A stretch of DNA of 35,202 nt, taken from NCBI GenBank assembly GCA_009779675.1, contig WRDS01000009.1, positions 1-35,202 of the forward strand, read 5' to 3'. Shown here piece by piece: positions 28,367 through 35,202 of the stretch. The notes under the pieces were generated by a model, which saw only the letters and a program-made list of their open reading frames with translations, made no database searches and was not told the origin of the DNA. Every line of letters starts with the position of its first letter. Within the stretch, counting starts at the first letter, position 1. The translations under genes were made by a program, and so were the position numbers. Source of the stretch: Coriobacteriia bacterium (GTDB lineage: Bacteria; Actinomycetota; Coriobacteriia; Anaerosomatales; PHET01).

Positions 28367-28426
28367 TGCCCTAAAGCTGCCTGCGCTACAACCGTCTGCC
28401 CTAAAGCTGCCTGCGCTACAACCGTC
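28367..28426. repeat. Perfect 30-bp tandem duplication (TGCCCTAAAGCTGCCTGCGCTACAACCGTC x2)
   Basis: 28367-28396 and 28397-28426 identical. Confidence 0.96.
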
Positions 28427-28625
28427 TGCGCAAAAACCGCCCACACGGAACCCGCCGAGCCCGAACGGAGTCGGTGCCGACCCGTCGGCGCCCCTCAGGA
28501 ACTCCCGCTCCTCGCCAATCCTTGGTCGCGCCCCGCCCGCAAAGTCCTTTCCAGGAGGCCCGACAAGTTCCGTGTGGCGCCGACAAACCCGCTTCGCTAA
28601 GAACCAACGCCGGCGCAAAGCCACC

Positions 28626-31600
28626 TTATCGAGAACTCCTTACCGAAACCTTACCAATTCTCGAACTCAAGAAACTATTTCCGGGAAAGGTGCTCGATTC
28701 GTACCGGGGGCGTTCTTCCATTGCAAGGACTTCCTGGTAGATATTCATCGTCTCAGCAGACGGATCGAGTCCAAGCTCCTCGGAAAGCTCCGTCTTGCAA
28801 TGAATGAAAGTCTCAATCGCTGCACCCCGTTGACCAGCGGCGATGTGGCATTTGAGCGCCATCTGGTAAAGATCCTCTCGGCACCGGTCAACCTGAATGG
28901 CGCGGCGCACAAAAATGAGGGCCTCGCAAGGGTCGCCTTTTCCAAACAGTAGCTCCGCAGCACGCATCATCGCCTCAATAAAGTCAAAACGGTATTTATC
29001 CCGAATCGGCGCAAACCAGTCATCATAAATGTCGCCGGGCAGAAGCTCGCCACGGTAGACTCCCATGAGATCCTGGAGTGCTGCCACCGCTTCATCGATC
29101 TTGTTTTCAGCTTCAGCCTGTCGAGCCTTCGCCATAAGCTCCTCAAACTCATCGATATCAGAGCGAAGCGCATCACGGACAATCCGACACCGGCCACGTG
29201 GGTTCTCGACATACGGACAGCGAGCAGCCCGCTCCCCAGGCGGCAGAAGCGCTGATTTCATCGTGCTCCATACAACATAAAAATTATTGCGGGCATTTTG
29301 CTCAGGCAGGTCTGGCCAGAGATGATCAAGTATCTGATCCCTCGGTATATCCTGCCCCCGCATAAGGACCAGCATCGCAAAGAGCAATCGGGCCTTGCGC
29401 TTTTTCCAGTCGCGGTCCGTGACCTGTTTCTCCCCAGCAAGCACCTCTAGCCCGCCGAACAGGTGGACGCGGCAGATCGGACGTCCCTTACGCTGCAGAT
29501 AGGCTTCGAACTGATCCTCGCCGAGCGCCCGCTGACCAAGAGCCAGCCACTCTTCCCTCGGCATCAAGTCAACCGCGATCCGCAATCCCCGCTCCACGTT
29601 CTCAGGCAGCACCATGCGAAGCATGTGCACCGGCAACTGTTCTGAGCCCACCGCCATAGCAAGCATGCCGAGCAACTCGGGGTGCACGCGGCAGTACATC
29701 GCCATGCGCCAGTTGGCACTGTCCGATTTGATGTAATCAGCCAACGGAGCAAGTTTTGTAAGCGCACCTTCAATATCATCATCTCGGTAATCAGCAACAG
29801 CAAGCACCATGGCACCGCTCAAAGCGTGATAGCAATTGACGGTGGAGAGGCTCTCTCTATAGATGTCTGCAGATTTTATCCACTTCCTTGCCGCCCTATG
29901 ATCCTCTAAAGCCAACAGACCAGCAGCGATCTCTGTTTGCGCAAGAGTTGAGTAACTGAAAAAATCGCAGTGGCTTAGCTCTTCAAAAGATCTCTCCGCA
30001 GAAGCAAGCGCTTGTTCAGTGGCACCAAAAGCTCTTTCAACGACCGCCTGGTAGAGAAGATTGACATGTATGTCTGCCTCATCGCCACACTCAACAGCTG
30101 CGGAGCGCGCTTCAGAAAATGCTGCTGTTGCCCTCTCGTAGTTTCCTTTTGCGGCCTGAACAAGAGCAACCGCCGGAAGGTATGCGGCATCGAGTAACAC
30201 ATTGCCCTGCTTGCAAACAAGATTTAGCAAAGATTCACCCCTTGCTAGCCGTCCTGTTTCTACAAGACCTAAAGCAAGATTCCCGCAGAGCATCTGCCTG
30301 GCCATAAAAGGCTCTGAACAATCATTCAGCATCGGCCCCAAGCGGCGAACCAAATTGGACCAATCGCCTGTCCATAACGAATCCAGCAGAACCCGAAACC
30401 TTTTCAGGCGCTGAATCGAAACATTTAGATGATCGTTTTCAAAAGTCGCAACTCTTTCCGCATGATTTAGCACGTGATTTGAAGCCTCGCGCTTCCTATC
30501 AGCCGCTAACGCTCCTGCATATGCAAGCAACAATTCGCAATGTATTGAGGCCGATATATCCTCTTGCACTTTAGCCAAATGCTGTTCTGCACAAACAACC
30601 GCTTCTGCTGCTTTTCCTTGATCAACCAGCCAAAGAGTTTTGCAAGCTGCTGCCATGCAAAGCGTTTCATATTTCTGGTCATGACCCGCAAGCGTGATTG
30701 CAGCATTCAGTTTCGCCATTGCTTCGTCGATTTTGCCGATTTCATAAAGACCTTGTGCCCAATATAGAAGGATTTTTGAATCTTTCATGATGTCCTGCAG
30801 CGCCACAAGAGAGACTAGTTTTAAAAGCTCGTCAGCGTGGTGGTCTTTAAGCATTTCCTCACCAAATCGATTAATAAAGCGCGCTGCTATCTCTCCTTTA
30901 TCAAACAACTCACAAATTGCCCAGGCTTTTGACCACTGTTTTCCTGAGCCAAGAAGAAGGAGCGCTTTATCAATCGACGGGCACTCTACTTCAAGCGTTT
31001 TTAGCCGAACCCTATGAAGCACGCAGCCGGAAACCAAGTCATGCACCCGCACGATAGTTTCACCTTGATGTCCAGACCTATCAAGCTGCACAAGAGGCAG
31101 CTCCCGAGCAATCTGGTTCAGCTGTTCATGCAGCTCATTGCCAAAAAACATCTCGGCATCTCGTAGTGAAAATTCACCAAGTAGAGAGGCTATTTCTAGC
31201 GCTGCCAAAAGCTGCGAGGGTAACCCCTGCAGCAAGTGCTCTAACATTCCCAAAGCGGTGAGACTGGGCTCGCCTGGCTCCAGTGACAACTTCGCGCCAA
31301 CAGCACGCAGCAACACTGCGTATAAAGCAGCATGCCCTCGGGATGCCTCTAATAGGCGCCCAACGTCATCTGAACACAAGCTCACGCCCATAGAATCAGC
31401 CAGCATCTGTGCTTCAGAGGAATCTATGCGTAAATTGTGGCGATCAATTATTGTCACCTGATCTGCAGTGGGAATGCTTAGTTTGTCTAGTGACTTCGCC
31501 GTGATAACAATTTGATCAATAAAGGGCTTTAGTTCATTGGTAACCGTGTTAAGCACATGCAACAAAGGATCGTCAAGAGTGAGACCGCCGTCATCAAGTA

Positions 31601-31964
31601 TTAAAATTACGCCTGCAGAGGAGTGTGTGGCTAGCGCATGCCGCGCAGCTTCTTTTAAATCAGCATCTGTAAACGATCTGTCTGGCATTATTTTCGCAAC
31701 AAATTGTGACTTTTGGGAAAATAAACGTAAAAGTTCTTCAAAAACCAGAGGCGCTGAAATCGGTCTGCTCTGCAGGCAAAGCCATACAGCATCTCGGGAA
31801 CTTTGCATCGCGTATTGCGCAGCAGAAACAGTTTTTCCGTACCCAGATGGAGCAACAAATAAGATTGGCTTGGTTTCGCTTCCCCGGGTGCACTGTAGTA
31901 CCTTAGTTCGCTGAATTAGACTTGGGAAACTTGGTACTCCCCACTTGCATGCCGCAATTGTCAT
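28626..31964 (-). CDS. Large transcriptional regulator: STAND-type ATPase, helical-repeat middle, C-terminal BTAD/SARP-like region
   Basis: Walker A ILFVAPSGYGKTVSAAQYA, Walker B-like VILILDDGG; C-terminal CRVHLFGGLEVLAGEKQVTDRDWKKRKARLLFAMLVLMRGQDIPRDQILDHLWPDLPEQNARNNFYVVWSTMKSAL...YRGELLPGD...CREDLYQMALKCHIAAGQRGAAIETFIHCKTELSEELGLDPSAET. Confidence 0.88.
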   Translation of the reverse strand: MTIAACKWGVPSFPSLIQRTKVLQCTRGSETKPILFVAPSGYGKTVSAAQYAMQSSRDAVWLCLQSRPISAPLVFEELLRLFSQKSQFVAKIMPDRSFTDADLKEAARHALATHSSAGVILILDDGGLTLDDPLLHVLNTVTNELKPFIDQIVITAKSLDKLSIPTADQVTIIDRHNLRIDSSEAQMLADSMGVSLCSDDVGRLLEASRGHAALYAVLLRAVGAKLSLEPGEPSLTALGMLEHLLQGLPSQLLAALEIASLLGEFSLRDAEMFFGNELHEQLNQIARELPLVQLDRSGHQGETIVRVHDLVSGCVLHRVRLKTLEVECPSIDKALLLLGSGKQWSKAWAICELFDKGEIAARFINRFGEEMLKDHHADELLKLVSLVALQDIMKDSKILLYWAQGLYEIGKIDEAMAKLNAAITLAGHDQKYETLCMAAACKTLWLVDQGKAAEAVVCAEQHLAKVQEDISASIHCELLLAYAGALAADRKREASNHVLNHAERVATFENDHLNVSIQRLKRFRVLLDSLWTGDWSNLVRRLGPMLNDCSEPFMARQMLCGNLALGLVETGRLARGESLLNLVCKQGNVLLDAAYLPAVALVQAAKGNYERATAAFSEARSAAVECGDEADIHVNLLYQAVVERAFGATEQALASAERSFEELSHCDFFSYSTLAQTEIAAGLLALEDHRAARKWIKSADIYRESLSTVNCYHALSGAMVLAVADYRDDDIEGALTKLAPLADYIKSDSANWRMAMYCRVHPELLGMLAMAVGSEQLPVHMLRMVLPENVERGLRIAVDLMPREEWLALGQRALGEDQFEAYLQRKGRPICRVHLFGGLEVLAGEKQVTDRDWKKRKARLLFAMLVLMRGQDIPRDQILDHLWPDLPEQNARNNFYVVWSTMKSALLPPGERAARCPYVENPRGRCRIVRDALRSDIDEFEELMAKARQAEAENKIDEAVAALQDLMGVYRGELLPGDIYDDWFAPIRDKYRFDFIEAMMRAAELLFGKGDPCEALIFVRRAIQVDRCREDLYQMALKCHIAAGQRGAAIETFIHCKTELSEELGLDPSAETMNIYQEVLAMEERPRYESSTFPGNSFLSSRIGKVSVRSSR

Positions 31965-32068
31965 AAATGACCTCCATATGAGCGCGGCGAGGGGAGCCGA
32001 TTTATTCTTAAAAGCTACACCTCATTGGCGGCGCAAGCAATCAATACATTGCATTTCAAGTCATTTCA

Positions 32069-32584
32069 TCAGTGTTGCTCGCACATTGCGTTTATGATCA
32101 GTACGGCAACTCCTATTACCAGTAATACATCGCCCAAACTTGCCATTCCGTTTCCAGCCGGTAGCACATCGCCCAAAAATGGCAGTGCTGTCCTCTGATT
32201 TGCAAGTTGATAAAACCCGCTACTTGCTGCAAGTGCAGCCTCAAATTCTTTGCTCAGTTGTTCGGTTGGAGAAACCACGGGCATACTCCGATTGAGTAGA
32301 ATAACAAGGGTATTTGCGGCAACCCCCACACCGGCAATGCTCATCCCAACTATCTCATGGTTGAGAACGACCAAAATTAAAAGCAGCAGTGCGCAACTGA
32401 TCCAGATTGATATTGCGCGGGAGCCGAAAGCGGAAAAACGGCTACGCACAACCGCTTGTCCCAGAAACAGAACTGCAATACCAGCTCCACCTCGAATGCG
32501 AACATTACGAAGAGCAGTGAGGGATCCGCCTACTGCAAGCCCCAGCCCTAACCCAAAAACAATTGCAGACGCAGCAAGCATCAA
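32069..32584 (-). CDS. DUF5317-like membrane protein
   Basis: Hydrophobic segments; GGSLTALRNVRIRGG near the N-terminus and LPFLGDVLPAGNGMASLGDVLLVIGVAVLI near the C-terminus resemble DUF5317; family recognised from memory. Confidence 0.65.
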   Translation of the reverse strand: MMLAASAIVFGLGLGLAVGGSLTALRNVRIRGGAGIAVLFLGQAVVRSRFSAFGSRAISIWISCALLLLILVVLNHEIVGMSIAGVGVAANTLVILLNRSMPVVSPTEQLSKEFEAALAASSGFYQLANQRTALPFLGDVLPAGNGMASLGDVLLVIGVAVLIINAMCEQH

Positions 32585-33672
32585 TCAATCCTTGGAAGCG
32601 GATAGCCAAGTACAGCAGCGGCATTAACTACTCGAGCCGAAATATTTTGTGGAACAATCTGGCCGGCTCGCTCCGTATCTCGACCCGCATGTGCCTCACG
32701 CACCTCAGGTCGCATAACTGAATCTATATCAGACGCAAGCGCAACAATATACCCACAGATAAGCTCAGGCTCCGAAAAGGATTCCGATCTTAAGCCGTCA
32801 ACTACCTCCAGAACGGGAACAACTTTCTTCAGAAAATCAACGCCCGAAATGATTTGGCTAGCAAGCCCATACGACTCTACCGGTGCCCTCGTTTCTGCAA
32901 TTCTATCTACATCATGAAGAAGAGCTGCAAAATTTAACCGCTCTAGCTCATCCCCGCTTAATCCGCATCTTGAGCCAATAGCCTCTGCAATAGCTGCAAC
33001 TCTATCAGAGTGCCCAACCCGACCTGAATTCGGCATCTCAGCAAAGTCGACTAGCACGGAGATCGTAGTACGATACATTTTCCGAACTTCAATCAGCATT
33101 AAATAGGACTGGCGAATTAGCCAGAGTAGGGCGGCAACTGGAACCAGCGCCCATGCCCCCATGGAGCCATATAAAACTACGGTCAGCGCAGCGATAGACG
33201 CTTTGGCCATCAATAACAAGGCTTGGTGCCCATCCATTATTCGAACAATAGAATGCCAGGCATACTGCGTATCAGACGCATTTAGCAGGCTCTGCATCCC
33301 TGTTTCAAAAACAAGAAATACTAACGGGATCGCAATGGTTGCAACAGGAACTCCCGCAGACATCATAGGATCCGCGACTGCTATTAATCCAACTGTTATC
33401 ACGCTTGCAACGGCACGCGTGATTATTTCAGTAACGGCTATTCCGCCCGGTGCACTCAACCCCCGCACACTCCACACCAATGCTAAACTAGCGATCCCTA
33501 TTATTAGCGCCCACAAAGGATCCGTGCATAAAAGCATCGCCGCAATAATTGCACCCGCCACATAAATGCAATCCCCATGAGGTGAGCGCACATCGGTGAA
33601 ATCGAAAAATACAGCTGCCAAACCAAAAAACATGGCTTGGACAGGAAAGGCGGCTAGTGTTTGCTCAGGCAT
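32581..33672 (-). CDS. Polytopic membrane protein with C-terminal degenerate HD domain
   Basis: VGHSDRVAAIAEAIGSRCGLSGDELERLNFAALLHDVDRI aligns with HD-GYP N-terminal motifs, but no HHExxDGxGYP follows. ATGA-type overlap with the DUF5317-like gene. Confidence 0.8.
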   Translation of the reverse strand: MPEQTLAAFPVQAMFFGLAAVFFDFTDVRSPHGDCIYVAGAIIAAMLLCTDPLWALIIGIASLALVWSVRGLSAPGGIAVTEIITRAVASVITVGLIAVADPMMSAGVPVATIAIPLVFLVFETGMQSLLNASDTQYAWHSIVRIMDGHQALLLMAKASIAALTVVLYGSMGAWALVPVAALLWLIRQSYLMLIEVRKMYRTTISVLVDFAEMPNSGRVGHSDRVAAIAEAIGSRCGLSGDELERLNFAALLHDVDRIAETRAPVESYGLASQIISGVDFLKKVVPVLEVVDGLRSESFSEPELICGYIVALASDIDSVMRPEVREAHAGRDTERAGQIVPQNISARVVNAAAVLGYPLPRID

Positions 33673-33677
33673 GAGGT

Positions 33678-34991
33678 CTAAGACCCACGACGTTTAGTTT
33701 CAGAAGCAATTTGCTCAGTAAAATTCATTCCTTTATCTCCTTGACTCAAAAGGGTGTTAATAAATAATTCCACAAGGGCAGGATCAAATTGAGCACCGGC
33801 GCACCGGCGAAGCTCCTCTGCCGCAACGGTTGAGCTCAAAGCAGGCCTGTATGGACGATCAGATGTCATTGCATCATAGGAATCTGCAATGGCTAATATA
33901 CGTACATTTAATCCTAGTTCAGAGCTTTTGGATCCCGAAGGATATCCAGAGCCATCAAAGCGTTCATGGTGATACCGAATTGGATCAATGAACCTATTCA
34001 ATGACGGGATCTTTGAGAGCATAGTCGCTCCTGTTTCAGGGTGCCGTCGCACTGCTTCCCATTCATTAAAATTAAGCTGGCTCTTTTTCCGCAGCAGCTC
34101 ACCTGGTAACGCAAGTTTCCCGAGGTCATGCAGCAAGGCAATCTGTTCTAGGTCATTAAGAGCTTTGGACTCCAAGCCAAGCGCAAGACCTAAAGCAACC
34201 GCATATTCAGCAACCCGCTCGGAATGTCCTCGAGTGTACGGATCTTTTGCCTCAAGTGCACCAATCAATGAGCGCAGTGTGTCAGTAAACGCAAAGTGCA
34301 AAAGCATGAATCGTTGATGGAATTGCCTTGCAATAAACAAAGGAAAGACAAAGAATACAAACGCGTAAATATTGATTGCCATGGCCTGAGCAATAGTGAA
34401 ACCGACAACACCAAGAATTAACTGCCCTAATGGCAGCCACCCAACAGATCTTAAAACCACGCTTATTTTTTCGCCCGATTTTACAGACACTCCAAGTGAA
34501 GCGAGGGTAATATTGCCCATGGAACCAACAACTGCCGTTGCTAATAATGGAACAAACCCCGTTGGAAAATCTGCCGCGCTAAAAGCGCCACTTCCAGATG
34601 CAAGAAGAACTTTGCCTCCAAGGGCTGCGTAAGTTCCAGCAGCCAACTCACTTGCAACTAATAGTTGTCCAACATTAAATAGCGAAACAGACCAGTGCAA
34701 CTTTTTCGCATCAACAATGCTCACGGATGTAGCAATGGATAAAATCAATGCCGCAGTTGGGCCGCAGAGAACAAGTGCCGCCAAAACTAAGGGATACGCA
34801 ATCGAAAAGCTGTACTCCCCCATTTCAACAGCATAATTTTCTGAAACAAAGCCTGCGATTAATAAAAAAAAGAACTCTTGGGAAAATGTTGGCGGAAAAA
34901 TAGTCCACATGCGCCACAGCACAACAACGCCAGAGCAAAAAATAAAGAGGGCAAGCATTAAAAAGGAGCGACGAACGCCATTATTCGCCAT
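33678..34991 (-). CDS. Membrane HD-GYP protein (putative cyclic-di-GMP phosphodiesterase)
   Basis: GHSERVAEYAVALGLALGLESKALNDLEQIALLHDLGKLALPGELL...IRYHHERFDGSGYPSG...ILAIADSYDAMTSDRPYRPAL. Start at MANNGVRRSF (34991). Confidence 0.93.
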   Translation of the reverse strand: MANNGVRRSFLMLALFIFCSGVVVLWRMWTIFPPTFSQEFFFLLIAGFVSENYAVEMGEYSFSIAYPLVLAALVLCGPTAALILSIATSVSIVDAKKLHWSVSLFNVGQLLVASELAAGTYAALGGKVLLASGSGAFSAADFPTGFVPLLATAVVGSMGNITLASLGVSVKSGEKISVVLRSVGWLPLGQLILGVVGFTIAQAMAINIYAFVFFVFPLFIARQFHQRFMLLHFAFTDTLRSLIGALEAKDPYTRGHSERVAEYAVALGLALGLESKALNDLEQIALLHDLGKLALPGELLRKKSQLNFNEWEAVRRHPETGATMLSKIPSLNRFIDPIRYHHERFDGSGYPSGSKSSELGLNVRILAIADSYDAMTSDRPYRPALSSTVAAEELRRCAGAQFDPALVELFINTLLSQGDKGMNFTEQIASETKRRGS

Positions 34992-35033
34992 GGTTTCCGT
35001 CGCTCCTCCGTTGTGTTTGGTCAACACAATTTA

Positions 35034-35111
35034 CTAACGGACTCGCATCCATGCTCCACTTGAAAGGACAAGCGCGGAAAGCGAAGCTAGTAACAAAATA
35101 ACGCGCTTCAT
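35034..35111 (-). CDS. Candidate 25-aa hydrophobic micro-ORF (MKRVILLLASLSALVLSSGAWMRVR)
   Basis: Manual translation; ATG at 35111, GGGAGG about 10 nt upstream; TAG at 35034-35036. Below the ORF-track cutoff. Confidence 0.45.
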   Translation of the reverse strand: MKRVILLLASLSALVLSSGAWMRVR

Positions 35112-35134
35112 AATGAGAAGACCTCCCGGTATTA

Positions 35135-35202
35135 GTCACTGGTCTGGTTCCTTCTCATCCCGCTGGCGATGGAAGAACTCGCTCGCTCCGCTCGGCAGTG
35201 AC
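35135..35202 (-). promoter_or_regulatory. Candidate structured RNA leader upstream of the micro-ORF/HD-GYP genes (may continue beyond the window)
   Basis: Minus-strand GTCACTG (35202-35196) is exactly complementary to CAGTGAC (35141-35135); internal GTTCTTC can pair with GAAGGAAC with one bulge. Confidence 0.4.

Noticed and set aside
28103-28624. 173-aa minus-strand ORF between the BTAD regulator and secA
   Set aside because: Low complexity, dominated by the 30-bp and 13-bp repeats, with no recognisable family. The ATGA overlap with secA is noted but insufficient.
35034-35111. AgrD-like cyclic lactone autoinducer peptide
   Set aside because: The peptide is short and hydrophobic, but it lacks the Cys and the acidic/proline tail expected of AgrD, and no agrB is in the window. 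Kept only as an unclassified micro-ORF.

Overview
The window is about 35.2 kb, mostly GC-rich, and almost entirely coded on the minus strand. Gene content and motifs suggest an actinobacterial, possibly Coriobacteriia-like, chromosome; that placement is inference. Read in transcription order from the high-coordinate end, it contains: (i) an AT-richer module with a candidate structured RNA leader, a 25-aa hydrophobic micro-ORF, a membrane HD-GYP protein, a membrane protein with a degenerate HD domain, a DUF5317-like protein and a 1112-aa STAND-ATPase/BTAD (SARP/AfsR-like) regulator; (ii) secA, prfB (RF2), a PHP-domain protein, a split transketolase, ftsE, ftsX and a CtpA-like S41 protease; (iii) a SAM methyltransferase and a single plus-strand orphan gene; (iv) a ribosome-rescue cluster of rnr, an M42 peptidase, smpB and ssrA (tmRNA); (v) a small unknown gene and a UroD-like protein; (vi) a tightly overlapped non-flagellar chemosensory operon (DUF4388, cheR-TPR, cheY/pilH, PilB-like, cheW, cheW, MCP, cheA-REC, cheB); (vii) the 5' part of murI. 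The strongest lead is the PilB/GspE-like protein in the chemosensory operon. It keeps an MshEN-type N-terminus and the CxxC zinc motifs, but its Walker A, Walker B and His-box positions look destroyed, which suggests a pseudo-ATPase adaptor. Secondary leads are the HD-GYP / degenerate HD / DUF5317 / micro-ORF / RNA-leader module, an SPT tripeptide plus an Ala/Gln repeat tail in RF2, a duplicated -10 box abutting the murI start codon, and many short tandem duplications in gaps and linkers.
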